Origin: CAVSCR01 sp963726575
GTDB lineage: Bacteria; Actinomycetota; Actinomycetes; JAHEKZ01
DNA length: 64,000 bases
Direction: 5' to 3'
Assembly: GCA_963726575.1 (NCBI GenBank)
Contig: CAVSCR010000003.1
Location: 434,001 to 498,000 of the forward strand
The notes beneath the pieces are model-generated. The model was not told where the DNA came from and made no database searches. It was given only the letters and a program-made list of their open reading frames with translations. Both the position numbers and the translations under genes were made by a program. Numbering within the stretch: position 1 is the first letter of the stretch; each line of letters starts with the position of its first letter. Of this stretch, positions 16,630 through 25,418 are shown piece after piece.

Positions 16630-17291
16630 CACGCCACCGGAACTTGCAGCAGCGTCTGCTGGGTGCCGGCATCGACGACGTCGATCCGTTGGATCGCATC
16701 GACGTCGACCGCGACCGTGGCACGGACCTCGGCGGTTCCGGCGTAGGTCGCCCACCAGGTCGCCGCCCGCACCGTGGTGCCGTCGTTGGTCACCACGACC
16801 AGCGTGCACTTGGTCTGGGGTGGCACCCCAGACACCTTCATGGCCAGCTCCGCACCCCACGCGGCCGGGGTCAACGTCACCGCCGCGCTCACCCCCTGGG
16901 TCGAGGGCCCGGCCGAGAACTGCACCGGTACGGTCGGTCCGGCGAGCGGCTGCCCGGCGTCGGACTGACTGGCCCGCCACCCGATCATCCCCCCGCCCAC
17001 CAGCACGACAGCGGCCGCTGCTGCGGCCAGACCGGCCAGCACCCGACGACGGCTCCGCCGCCGAGTGACGGCGGCCGCGGACAGCAGCCGGTGCAGCCCG
17101 GCCTCGTCCGGCTCGGGCTCGTCGATCGAGTCCGGCCGGGTGATCGCCAACAGGTCCGGCAGGCGCGCGAGGTCCGCGGCCTCGGCCGCGCACACCTCGC
17201 AGCGCGACAAGTGGTCGCGGGCCTCGGGGGCGAGCTCGTGGCCCGTCAGCAGGGCCACGGCCACCTCCTCACGCACGTGGGAGCAGATCAC
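16629..17291 (-). CDS. Transmembrane anti-sigma factor with zinc-finger ASD
   Basis: The 220-residue protein has an N-terminal zf-HC2 anti-sigma domain (C3, H5, H27-x3-C31-x2-C34), a basic stretch R-R-R-S-R-R-R, one membrane helix (about 84-105) and an extracytoplasmic domain rich in beta-strand and Thr/Val. The layout is that of RslA/RskA-type anti-sigma factors controlling SigL/SigK-like ECF factors. Its start overlaps the sigma stop by four bases. The outside domain could monitor envelope or redox conditions, perhaps with the co-encoded Rieske protein. Confidence 0.9.
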   Translation of the reverse strand: MICSHVREEVAVALLTGHELAPEARDHLSRCEVCAAEAADLARLPDLLAITRPDSIDEPEPDEAGLHRLLSAAAVTRRRSRRRVLAGLAAAAAAVVLVGGGMIGWRASQSDAGQPLAGPTVPVQFSAGPSTQGVSAAVTLTPAAWGAELAMKVSGVPPQTKCTLVVVTNDGTTVRAATWWATYAGTAEVRATVAVDVDAIQRIDVVDAGTQQTLLQVPVA

Positions 17292-17869
17292 GGGAGCACC
17301 TCTCGTTCCTCACACGCCACCCGCAGGGCGCGCAACGCGTAGTAGGCGCGGGACTTGATGGTTCCCTCGGGCACGCCGAGCCGCTGTGCTGCCTGGGCGA
17401 CGGTGGCGTCGCGGTAGTAGAGCTCGACGATCACGGCGCGGTGCTCGGCGCTCAGGGCCTGCAAGGCGTCGGCGACCTCCAGCGCGACGAGCACCTGGTC
17501 GAAGGGGGCGGTCACGGGCAGACCGGCCACCTGTTCCAGCCCGAACGACTCCGCCGGCCGACTGCGCCTGGCCCGTTGCTGGTCGATCACGATGTTGCGG
17601 GCCACGGTCAGCAGCCACCCCCGCACGGAGCCGACGGACTCCCGCTCGGGCCCCACGGCCTCGGGATGGCGCCAAGCCCGCAGCAGCGTCTCCTGAACCA
17701 CGTCCTCAGCTCTCGCGGCGTCTCCTCCGAGGAGCCGGTTGACGTAGGCGAGCAGCACCCCGGCATGGTCGGAGTACAGCTGCCGCAGCAGCTGCTCGTC
17801 GTCGGCCGGCAGAACGGTCACACCGGGGAAACGGATCGGCGGCGTCGAAGGTTCATCGGATCCGGTCAT
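17288..17869 (-). CDS. ECF sigma factor, SigL/SigK-like
   Basis: The 193-residue group IV sigma factor has region 2 (A-E-D-V-V-Q-E-T-L-L-R-A-W-R-H and W-L-L-T-V-A-R-N-I-V-I-D) and region 4 (V-A-Q-A-A-Q-R-L-G-V-P-E-G-T-I-K-S-R). P-E-G-T-I-K-S-R and the long acidic N-terminus resemble SigL of mycobacteria. It is followed in the operon by its anti-sigma factor and the Rieske lipoprotein; its 5' end overlaps fdhD by 17 bases. I found no clear ECF promoter upstream, so autoregulation is not shown. Confidence 0.9.
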   Translation of the reverse strand: MTGSDEPSTPPIRFPGVTVLPADDEQLLRQLYSDHAGVLLAYVNRLLGGDAARAEDVVQETLLRAWRHPEAVGPERESVGSVRGWLLTVARNIVIDQQRARRSRPAESFGLEQVAGLPVTAPFDQVLVALEVADALQALSAEHRAVIVELYYRDATVAQAAQRLGVPEGTIKSRAYYALRALRVACEEREVLP

Positions 17870-18662
17870 CGCCCGCGTAGACGTTGAACGACTGGCCTCG
17901 CACGAACCCGGCCAGGGTCAGCCCGCTGTCCCTGGCGAGGTCCACGGCCAGCGTCGAGGGCGCCGAGATCGCCGACAGCACGGGGATACCGGCGGCTACG
18001 GCCTTGGCCGCCAGCTCGAAGGAGGCCCGCCCGCTGACCTGCAGCACGGTGGCCCGCAGCGGCAGCCGGTCGTGACGCAGCGCCCAACCGACGACCTTGT
18101 CGACCGCGTTGTGACGCCCCACGTCCTCCCGGACCGCCACCAGGTCGCCACTGACGGTGAACAGACCGGCAGCATGCAGCCCACCGGTGCGGGTGAACGT
18201 CGACTGCTCAGCTCGCAGCTGGTCGGGCAGAGTTGTGAGGACGTCGGCGGACACCACGCTGTCGTCATCGCTGAGGGCGTCACCGCCGCGTCCGATGATC
18301 GTGGCGATCGCATCAGCCCCGCAGACCCCGCAGGCGCTCGACGTCAGGAACGCACGGGCGCGGGGGGCGGTGACGCCCGGCGCGAGCTCGATCTCGACCG
18401 ATCGCGCAGGCGGTCCTTCTGCCATGGCCTGGGAACGTTCCCGAACCGACACGACGTCAGCGGATCCTCGGATGGCCCCTTCGGCCACCAGCCAGCCCAG
18501 GGCCAGGTCGATGTCGTCGCCTGGCGTGCGCATCGTCACCGTCAGCGGCGTCTGGCCGAGGCGGATCTCCAGCGGCTCCTCGACGGCCAACGTGTCCGGC
18601 ACATCCGCGACCTGTGCGCCGTCGTGACGCCGGACCCGTCTGCCGTCGAACCGCTCAGGCAC
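17853..18662 (-). CDS. fdhD: FdhD sulfurtransferase for formate dehydrogenase
   Basis: FdhD passes sulfur from a cysteine desulfurase to the bis-MGD cofactor of formate dehydrogenases. The 269-residue protein shows E-E-P-L-E-I, G-D-D-I-D-L-A-L-G-W-L, the cysteine loop S-S-A-C111-G-V-C114-G, G-L-H-A-A-G-L-F, R-E-D-V-G-R-H-N-A-V-D-K and S-G-R-A-S-F-E. GTG start. No formate dehydrogenase is encoded in the window. It overlaps the ECF sigma gene, making it the first gene of that operon. Confidence 0.94.
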   Translation of the reverse strand: MPERFDGRRVRRHDGAQVADVPDTLAVEEPLEIRLGQTPLTVTMRTPGDDIDLALGWLVAEGAIRGSADVVSVRERSQAMAEGPPARSVEIELAPGVTAPRARAFLTSSACGVCGADAIATIIGRGGDALSDDDSVVSADVLTTLPDQLRAEQSTFTRTGGLHAAGLFTVSGDLVAVREDVGRHNAVDKVVGWALRHDRLPLRATVLQVSGRASFELAAKAVAAGIPVLSAISAPSTLAVDLARDSGLTLAGFVRGQSFNVYAGDDRIR

Positions 18663-18711
18663 GGACGCCCCGCCAGAACAGAGTCAGGACAACGGTCACG
18701 AGCCGAGTCTG

Positions 18712-20262
18712 TCAGCCGACACCGCGGTCAGCCCGCTGGAGGTCGGCCGCGTCGGCTGGGGCCGGGAGCGGCACAGCGGCGCTGAATGTCGAGCCCGAGC
18801 CGGGGGCCGTGGTGACCCCGACGTGCCCGCCGTGCGCCCGGACCATGGCGTCGACGATGGCCAGCCCGAGACCGGTACCGCCCACGTCGCGGCTGCGTGC
18901 GGTGTCGGTGCGGTAGAACCGTTCGAAGACCCGCGCCGCGTCGGCCGGCGACAGTCCCGGACCTCGATCTGTGACCTCCACGAGCGCCCAGCCCGGACTG
19001 CCTGTCGACGCTGTCGACGGTCCGTGCGCGGCATGGTCCACCGACACCCGAACGGTCACCGGGGTGTCGATGGGGGTGTACCGCAGGGCATTGGCGAGCA
19101 GGTTGGCCACGACCTGACGCAGCCCCACTTCGTCGCCGATCACGACGAGCCGGCCGGCCGGGACGTCGACCTGTGCCTCCACCCGTCGTTGCGGCTGGCT
19201 GGACCGGGCGTCTCCGACGGCGTCGAGTACGAGCGCGACCAGGTCCACCGGTGCCCGGTCCAGTGGACGTTGCTGATCCATGCGCGCCAGGAGCAGCAGG
19301 TCGTCGACCAGCACTCCCATGCGCGCGGCCTGTTCCTCGATCCGGCCCATCGCGCGGTGCACGTCCGCGTCGTCGGTGATCGCCCCCTGTTCGTAGAGCT
19401 CCGCGTATCCGCGGATCGACGTCAACGGTGTGCGCAGCTCATGGCTGGCGTCGGCCGCGAACTGACGCATCCTTCTCTCCGACTCCCGAGCTGCTGCCTC
19501 CGACGCCGCACGCTGGGCGAAGGCGGTCTCGATCCGGTCGGCCATCCGGTTGAAGGAGCTGGCCAGCTGACCGACCTCGGTTCGCGGGTCCGCCTCGGGC
19601 ACGCGTTGCGTCAGATCTCCCTCGGCCAGCGCGCCCGCTGTCTGCTCGACGTTGCGCAGCGGACGAAGGCTCCGGCGCACGAGCAGGGACGACGCGACGG
19701 CGAGCAGCGCCACCAGGAAGAGCCCGACCGCCGCCTCGGTGACCTCCAGACGGCGAACCGTGGACCGCATCGGTTCCAGGCTCTGGGCCACCATCACGGT
19801 GCCGAGCCCGTCGACGCGCGGGAGGGCAATCACCCGCCACGAGGAACCGCCGCCGCGACTGCTCACGGTGAACGGCGCTGCGTTCGAGGCCCGCACCTGG
19901 TCCATGGTCCAGCTGGGCAGCTGCGGCGCGTCCGTGCCGCTGGCCAGGGGGTTGCGGACCACTGCTGTGACGTTCCCGCTGTTGTCCAAGTAGCTGATCG
20001 CGAACTGAGAGGGCGCTCCTGGACCGTCGCCAGGGCCGGATCGCCGGCCGTCGCCGGGCGGCTGGAATGCGTCGGGGCGCTCTGTCACCGGGTGCGCGGC
20101 CGCGCGCAACTGGTTGTCGACCTGCGCCAGGAGGTAGCCGCGCAGTTCAGTGACCGCAAGCGCACCGGCGATTCCCAGACCGACCACCATCAGGACGACC
20201 GTGACCACCACGATCTCGGTCCGCAGCGATGCGCGGGCCGGGCGGGACGACGTCGAGATCAT
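18712..20262 (-). CDS. Sensor histidine kinase (HAMP, HisKA, HATPase)
   Basis: From ATG 20262 the product is about 516 residues: a first membrane helix near 20-40, an extracytoplasmic sensor of about 120 residues, a second helix (A-A-V-G-L-F-L-V-A-L-L-A-V-A), HAMP, the phospho-His box A-D-A-S-H-E-L-R-T-P-L-T-S and HATPase motifs N-L-L-A-N-A-L-R-Y-T, D-R-G-P-G-L and G-T-G-L-G-L-A-I-V. The ATG overlaps the response regulator stop by four bases, so the two form a classical pair. The sensor domain resembles mycobacterial TcrY/TrcS types only in layout; the stimulus is unknown. Confidence 0.93.
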   Translation of the reverse strand: MISTSSRPARASLRTEIVVVTVVLMVVGLGIAGALAVTELRGYLLAQVDNQLRAAAHPVTERPDAFQPPGDGRRSGPGDGPGAPSQFAISYLDNSGNVTAVVRNPLASGTDAPQLPSWTMDQVRASNAAPFTVSSRGGGSSWRVIALPRVDGLGTVMVAQSLEPMRSTVRRLEVTEAAVGLFLVALLAVASSLLVRRSLRPLRNVEQTAGALAEGDLTQRVPEADPRTEVGQLASSFNRMADRIETAFAQRAASEAAARESERRMRQFAADASHELRTPLTSIRGYAELYEQGAITDDADVHRAMGRIEEQAARMGVLVDDLLLLARMDQQRPLDRAPVDLVALVLDAVGDARSSQPQRRVEAQVDVPAGRLVVIGDEVGLRQVVANLLANALRYTPIDTPVTVRVSVDHAAHGPSTASTGSPGWALVEVTDRGPGLSPADAARVFERFYRTDTARSRDVGGTGLGLAIVDAMVRAHGGHVGVTTAPGSGSTFSAAVPLPAPADAADLQRADRGVG

Positions 20263-20987
20263 CGCGGGCGCCGCAAGACATACCCGACCCCGCGCACGGT
20301 GTGGATGAGCCGAGGGTCCTCCTGGTCGATCTTGCGGCGCAAGTGCGACACATACGACTCGACGACGTTGGCGTCGCCGACGAAGTCGTACTGCCACACG
20401 TGATCGATGATGCGTGCCTTCGACAGCACGATGCCCGGGTTCTCCATCAGGAACCGCAGCAACTTGAACTCGGTCGGCGACAGCTCCACGAGCTCGCCGT
20501 CCTTGGTCACCTGGTGGGCATCCTCGTCGAGCACGAGGTCGGCGAAGGTGAGGACGTTGTCCGTGACTGCGCTCCCCATTCCGGCCCGCCGCAGCACGGC
20601 GCGGATCCGGGCCACCAACTCGCCGAGACTGAACGGCTTGGTGACGTAGTCGTCGGCGCCCACCGTGAGCCCGGCGACCGCGTCCTGGGTGGCGTCACGC
20701 GCGGTGAGGAACAGCACGGGAATCCGGTCTCCCTCGCTGCGCAGCCGTCGCACCACGTCGAAGCCGTCGTACCCGGGCATCATCACGTCGAGCACGAGCA
20801 GGTCGGGGCGTTGCTGCCGGGCCAGCCGCACTGCGTCGAAGCCGTTGTCCGTGGAGGTCACCTCGAACCCGGCGTAGCGAAGGGTCTCGCGCAACAGGTC
20901 GACGATGCTCGGCTCGTCGTCGACGACGAGGATGCGCGCCTCCGGCGCGGCGGACTCTGCGGCCAGACGGGACAAGGGGGCACTCAT
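20259..20987 (-). CDS. OmpR-family response regulator
   Basis: The 242-residue regulator has a receiver domain (V-V-D-D-E-P near residue 24, phospho-Asp in L-L-V-L-D-V-M-M-P, L-T-A-R-D, Y-V-T-K-P-F) and a winged-helix domain (L-S-P-T-E-F-K-L-L-R-F-L, V-V-E-S-Y-V-S-H-L-R-R-K-I, H-T-V-R-G-V-G-Y-V-L). ATG 20987 is chosen because the frame further upstream would cross the promoter region. Four direct repeats with 11-bp period lie 22-60 bases upstream and may be its binding site. Confidence 0.93.
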   Translation of the reverse strand: MSAPLSRLAAESAAPEARILVVDDEPSIVDLLRETLRYAGFEVTSTDNGFDAVRLARQQRPDLLVLDVMMPGYDGFDVVRRLRSEGDRIPVLFLTARDATQDAVAGLTVGADDYVTKPFSLGELVARIRAVLRRAGMGSAVTDNVLTFADLVLDEDAHQVTKDGELVELSPTEFKLLRFLMENPGIVLSKARIIDHVWQYDFVGDANVVESYVSHLRRKIDQEDPRLIHTVRGVGYVLRRPR

Positions 20988-21008
20988 ACGGTCAGTCTCG
21001 AAGCTGCG

Positions 21009-21046
21009 GCTGAGGACCACCTGAGGGAATCCTGATGATTTCCTGT
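21009..21046. promoter_or_regulatory. Four direct repeats, 11-bp period (candidate operator)
   Basis: GCTGA (21009), CCTGA (21020), CCTGA (21031) and CCTGT (21042) are spaced exactly 11 bases apart. OmpR/PhoP-type dimers bind head-to-tail repeats with this helical-turn period. The array sits between the response regulator start (20987) and the divergent glycosyltransferase start (21138), so it could serve both. Confidence 0.6.
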
Positions 21047-21137
21047 GAACTTCACGTCCCTCGTCATCGGCCCGGCTCATGGAATCGCGACAGCCGCCCA
21101 TCAGGTGGACGCCAGGTTGCGCCATTTCCCTGGGGCC

Positions 21138-22421
21138 ATGACGATCACGCAACCCTGCCTCGGAGCGGTCCTCGATCCAGACCCCCAACGTCTGTCCCGG
21201 CAACGCCCCGTGCTCGACGTCGTCGTACCTGTGTGCAACGAGGAGTCCACCCTCGAGCCGAGTGTCCTGGCCCTCTACGCGCGACTGCGGGCCGATCTCC
21301 CCTACTCGTTTCGCATCACCATCGCCGACAATGCATCAACCGATGAGACATGGGCGGTCGCGCAGCGACTGGCGTCGACTATTCCCTTCGTGACCGCTGT
21401 GCGGTTGCAGCGCGAAGGACGCGGCGGTGCGCTGCGCGAGGTTTGGGCTGCCAGCGATGCCCACGTCCTCGCCTACCTGGATGTGGATCTGTCCTCCGAT
21501 CTGGCGGCGGTGCTGCCGGCGATCGCACCGTTGGTGTCCGGCCACAGCGATCTCGTGATCGGCACCCGGCTGAGTCCGACGGCCAACGTCGTGCGGGGTG
21601 TGGGGCGCGAGTTCGCCCCTCGTGGCTGCAACCTGCTTCTGCGCACCACCTTGGGTGCCCGCTTCACCGACGCACAGTGCGGGTTCACGGCCATTCGTGC
21701 CGATCGCGCGCGCGAGCTGCTTCCGCTGGTGCAGGACAACACGTGGTTCTTCGACACCGAGCTGCCCGTGCTTGCCGAACGAGCCGGGCTGCGGATCCAT
21801 GACGTACCGGTGGGCTGGGTCGACGACGCCGACTCCCACGCCGATCGCGTGAACCCGATCGTCGCAGATCTGAAGGGAGTGGTCCGCCTGGGCTGGAAGC
21901 TGGGCACCGGCCGGGCTTCCCTGGCGTCGATCCAGACCCATGCACGGCGCCACGACCCCGAGGACCGACTGCCGGGGCAGATCGTTCGCTTCGTCGTCGT
22001 CGGCGCGGCGAGCATCCTCGCCTATCTCGTGCTGTATCTGTTGCTGCGCCTGGGGCTCTCCGCGCAGTGGGCCAATGGGCTGGCCCTGCTGCTGACCTCC
22101 CTGGCCAACACCGGCATGAACCGTCGGCTCATGCTCGGCATCGCCAGCTCGCACAACACCGTTCGCCGACAAGCGCCGGGCTTGGCCGTGTTCGGTCTCG
22201 GATTGGCGCTCACCAGCGGCGCGTTGTTGGTGCTGACCCGACTCTCCCCGACCGCCCCGCGCGCGGCCGAGGTGATGGTTCTGGTGACGGCGAACATCGT
22301 GGCGATCCTGCTGCGGTTCGTCCTGCTGCGCCGCTGGGCGTCCGCCGACCGCCCGAACCTCGGTAGCCTGCCGGCTGACTCGGATCAGGAGAGTGGTGAC
22401 CAGCTGGTGACCAATACGTGA
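21138..22421 (+). CDS. GT2 glycosyltransferase fused to GtrA-like membrane domain
   Basis: The N-terminal ~240 residues are a family 2 glycosyltransferase of the dolichyl/polyprenyl-phosphate sugar synthase type: V-V-V-P-V-C-N-E-E, a D-N-A-S-T-D-E-T loop, Y-L-D-V-D-L-S-S as DXD-like site and D-A-Q-C-G-F-T-A-I. Residues about 300-410 form four membrane helices of GtrA type (V-G-A-A-S-I-L-A-Y-L). It should make and flip a lipid-linked sugar at the membrane. ATG 21138 is preferred over an in-frame ATG at 21045, which would run the gene through the regulatory region. It overlaps the next gene by four bases. Confidence 0.88.
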   Translation: MTITQPCLGAVLDPDPQRLSRQRPVLDVVVPVCNEESTLEPSVLALYARLRADLPYSFRITIADNASTDETWAVAQRLASTIPFVTAVRLQREGRGGALREVWAASDAHVLAYLDVDLSSDLAAVLPAIAPLVSGHSDLVIGTRLSPTANVVRGVGREFAPRGCNLLLRTTLGARFTDAQCGFTAIRADRARELLPLVQDNTWFFDTELPVLAERAGLRIHDVPVGWVDDADSHADRVNPIVADLKGVVRLGWKLGTGRASLASIQTHARRHDPEDRLPGQIVRFVVVGAASILAYLVLYLLLRLGLSAQWANGLALLLTSLANTGMNRRLMLGIASSHNTVRRQAPGLAVFGLGLALTSGALLVLTRLSPTAPRAAEVMVLVTANIVAILLRFVLLRRWASADRPNLGSLPADSDQESGDQLVTNT

Positions 22422-23953
22422 CGACTGCTGAGCGGACCCCCGGCAACCCACTGGCTCACCTGTTGCTCGGTGCAGCCGACCAGACGCCGGACGCGATCGC
22501 CGTCCGGTCGCTCGACCAGGCGGGCTCGCCCGCGCTGAGCTACCGCGAGGTCGCCGAGCAGTCCGCCGCCATGGCGCGGGTTCTGAGTGTGCATGGAGTC
22601 GCGCCAGGGGACCGCGTGGCGGTCGTGGCGCAGAAGTCTGCGACGTTCCTCGTCCTGCACGTCGCGTGCGCCAGGGCCGGTGCCGTCTTCGTCCCCCTGA
22701 ACCCGGACTACACCGATACCGAGCTCTCGGCGCTGCTGTCGGACGCCGACCCACAGCTGCTCGTGCTCGACCCCTTGCGCACCGAGTTGACGGGCAGCCG
22801 TCGCTGGCTCACCCTCGACGAGGACGACGGCGGCACCCTCCGCGAGGCGGTTCGGCGGCTCACGGACAAGGGCACCGCGCAGTTCGTCGACGTCCCTCGG
22901 AGCGGTGACGACCCGGCGACGATGCTGTACACGAGTGGGACGACGGGACGACCGAAGGCTGCCGTACTCAGTCATGCGAACGTCGTCGCCAATGCCCACA
23001 CGTTGGTGGCGGCGTGGGGATTCACCGAACGCGACGCCCTGCTGCACGTGCTGCCGCTGTTCCACACCCATGGGCTGTTCGTGGCCGCTCATTGCGCCCT
23101 CGCCTCGGGCGCGCAGATCCTGTTGCGGTCACGCTTCGACGCACGGGTCACCACGGCCGACCTCGCGATGGCGACGGTGTTCATGGGGGTACCAACCCAC
23201 TACACACGGCTGCTCGCCGAACCGGGGTTCGACGCGGACTCGACGGTGCACGTGCGGCTGTTCACTTCCGGCTCAGCGCCGATGCTCCTCGAGACGCACG
23301 AGGCCGTGCGCGACCGCATCGGGCACACCGTGCTCGAGCGCTACGGCATGACCGAGACCGGCATGCTCACGTCCAACCCGCTGGACGGCGAACGCCGCAT
23401 CGGCACCGTGGGGCCGGCGCTGCCCGGGGTTCAGGTGAGGATCGCCGACGGCTCTGACCGGCCGGCGTCCTCCGGGCAGGTCGGGGCCGTGCAGGTGCGC
23501 GGCGCCAACGTGTTCGCCGGTTACTGGCAGCGTCCCGAGCTGCAGACCACGGAGTTCACCGACGACGGCTGGTTCCGGACGGGCGACCTCGGACGCCTGG
23601 ACCGGGGGGGGTACCTCGAGCTGGTCGGTCGGGCCAAGGACCTCATCATCACCGGCGGAATGAACGTCTATCCCAAGGAGGTCGAGCTGGCGCTCGATGC
23701 GCTCGACGGTGTGATCGAGTCGGCCGTCGTCGGCATCCCCGACCTCGACTTCGGCGAGGCCGTTGCTGCTGCCGTGGTTCCTGCGCCTGATTGCCAGCTG
23801 GATCCGCAGGAGGTGCGCCGGGCCGCTCGCACGACACTGGCTCCCTACAAGGTGCCCAAGCGCGTGATCGTGCTCGACCAGCTTGCCCCGCAACACGATG
23901 GGCAAGGTGGAGAAGGCCCGGCTGCGTCGAGAGTTCACGTGAGGGCGCGGTGA
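22418..23953 (+). CDS. matB: Malonyl-CoA synthetase-like acyl-CoA ligase, 3' frameshift
   Basis: The ANL-superfamily ligase shows Y-T-S-G-T-T-G-R-P-K, P-L-F-H-T-H-G-L, E-R-Y-G-M-T-E-T, F-R-T-G-D-L-G and G-M-N-V-Y-P-K-E. P-L-F-H-T-H-G-L and E-R-Y-G-M-T-E-T-G-M are typical of MatB, which makes malonyl-CoA from malonate. As read, the last ~25 residues are out of frame. Removing one base in CAGCTTGCCCCGCAAC (23879-23894) restores P-R-N-T-M-G-K-V-E-K and a stop at 23942, the expected C-terminus with the catalytic Lys. Without that correction the enzyme should lack adenylation activity. Start overlaps the glycosyltransferase. Confidence 0.8.
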   Translation: MTTAERTPGNPLAHLLLGAADQTPDAIAVRSLDQAGSPALSYREVAEQSAAMARVLSVHGVAPGDRVAVVAQKSATFLVLHVACARAGAVFVPLNPDYTDTELSALLSDADPQLLVLDPLRTELTGSRRWLTLDEDDGGTLREAVRRLTDKGTAQFVDVPRSGDDPATMLYTSGTTGRPKAAVLSHANVVANAHTLVAAWGFTERDALLHVLPLFHTHGLFVAAHCALASGAQILLRSRFDARVTTADLAMATVFMGVPTHYTRLLAEPGFDADSTVHVRLFTSGSAPMLLETHEAVRDRIGHTVLERYGMTETGMLTSNPLDGERRIGTVGPALPGVQVRIADGSDRPASSGQVGAVQVRGANVFAGYWQRPELQTTEFTDDGWFRTGDLGRLDRGGYLELVGRAKDLIITGGMNVYPKEVELALDALDGVIESAVVGIPDLDFGEAVAAAVVPAPDCQLDPQEVRRAARTTLAPYKVPKRVIVLDQLAPQHDGQGGEGPAASRVHVRAR

Positions 23954-25407
23954 CGACGACCGGCTCCTCGCTCGTCCACATGTCGGCGACGGAGCTCAGC
24001 GCTGCGATTGCCGCCGCTGAGATCTCCTGCTCCGAGCTGATGACGGCAACGCTGGACCAGATCGACGACCTCAATCCCACGTACAACGCGATCGTCAGCT
24101 TGCGCGACCGCAACGAGCTGCGAGCCGAGGCTGCACAGCGTGACCGCGAGATCCGCCGCGGGCAGTGCAAGGGCTGGCTGCACGGGATCCCGTTCGCGGC
24201 CAAGGACCTGACCGACGTGGCCGGGATCCCGACCACGCTGGGCCTGTTCCACCCCGAGGAGGTCGGCCCCGCGTCGGCCGACTCATGGCCTATGGCTCGG
24301 GTGCGTGCAGACGGAGCCGTCTTCATCGGCAAGACGAACACGCCCCAGCTGGGCCTTGGCTCCCACACCTTCAACGAGGTGTTCGGCGCCACGCGCAACC
24401 CGTTCGACCGCAGGTGGTCCGCGGGTGGCAGCAGCGGCGGGGCGGCAGCGGCACTCGCGCTGGGCCTGGTGCCGGTCGCCGACGGCAGCGACTTCATGGG
24501 GTCATTGCGCAACCCCGCTGGCTGGTGCCAGGTGTACGGGCTACGACCTACGCCGGGCGTCGTCGCCGATGCCGACGACAACCCCTTCGAGCTGTCCGGT
24601 GGCGTGGCAGGTCCGATGGCGCGTCGGGCCGACGACCTGGCCGCTCTCTTCTGCACCCTGGCCGGCGTGGATCCGCGCAGGGCCGCGGAGCCGCTCGGCT
24701 CGGGTCGACTCCCGCCGGCGCCGCGCGTCGGCTGGCTGGCCGATCTCGACGGTTACCTGCCCATGTCCGAGGGCCTCCTGGAGTCGGTCGCGCGGTCGTT
24801 GGCAGTGGTCGGCGAGCTGGGCGGTTCCTTGCATCCGGTGTCCCTGGACGGGCCGGGCTTCGTGGTCGAGCGTGACCTGTGGCCGACCACCCTGACCTTC
24901 CGACACTGGCAGGTCGGCGGTGGCCTCGAGCCGCTCTACGCCGATCCCGCGACCCGTCAGCGGCTGAAGCCGGAGGCTCGGTTCGAGGTGGAGGGGCTGT
25001 TCGGGCTCAACGGACACCCGCCGATCGGCCCGCGCGAGCTCATCGCCTGCACCGGCGCCCGCACCTCTCTGCTGCACCGGTTCCAGGCCCTCTTCTGCGA
25101 GTTCGACCTGCTGGCGGCCCCGACGTCCCAGGTGTTCCCTTTCCCGGTCGAGGACCGCTGGCCTGGCGACGTCGGGGGCGTCGCGATGACGACCTACCAC
25201 CGGTGGATGGAGGTCACCGCACCGGCCACGCTGGTGGGCCTGCCGGTACTCGGACTGCCCCTCGGCCTCGACGAGCAGGGGCGCCCGTTCGGGGCGCAGG
25301 TGATCGCAGCCCCACACCAGGAGTGGCAGCTGCTGGACTTCGCGCGACGATGGGAGTCGACCGTCGGTCCCCCACTCGTCCCGCCCGCAGCCAACCGGGC
25401 CGGCTGA
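23950..25407 (+). CDS. Amidase signature family hydrolase
   Basis: The 485-residue enzyme has the Ser-cisSer-Lys triad region: Lys in F-A-A-K-D-L-T-D (about 87), the Gly/Ser-rich G-G-S-S-G-G-A-A-A-A-L-A (about 160) and the nucleophile region D-G-S-D-F-M-G-S-L-R-N-P-A. These define the amidase signature family; the G-S-D-F-M-G-S form is a common variant. The GTG at 23950 lies directly behind the matB-like gene. A malonamate-type amide feeding malonate to MatB would be attractive, but similarity to malonamidase is weak, so substrate is open. Confidence 0.85.
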   Translation: MTTTGSSLVHMSATELSAAIAAAEISCSELMTATLDQIDDLNPTYNAIVSLRDRNELRAEAAQRDREIRRGQCKGWLHGIPFAAKDLTDVAGIPTTLGLFHPEEVGPASADSWPMARVRADGAVFIGKTNTPQLGLGSHTFNEVFGATRNPFDRRWSAGGSSGGAAAALALGLVPVADGSDFMGSLRNPAGWCQVYGLRPTPGVVADADDNPFELSGGVAGPMARRADDLAALFCTLAGVDPRRAAEPLGSGRLPPAPRVGWLADLDGYLPMSEGLLESVARSLAVVGELGGSLHPVSLDGPGFVVERDLWPTTLTFRHWQVGGGLEPLYADPATRQRLKPEARFEVEGLFGLNGHPPIGPRELIACTGARTSLLHRFQALFCEFDLLAAPTSQVFPFPVEDRWPGDVGGVAMTTYHRWMEVTAPATLVGLPVLGLPLGLDEQGRPFGAQVIAAPHQEWQLLDFARRWESTVGPPLVPPAANRAG

Positions 25408-25418
25408 CACCGACGAGC

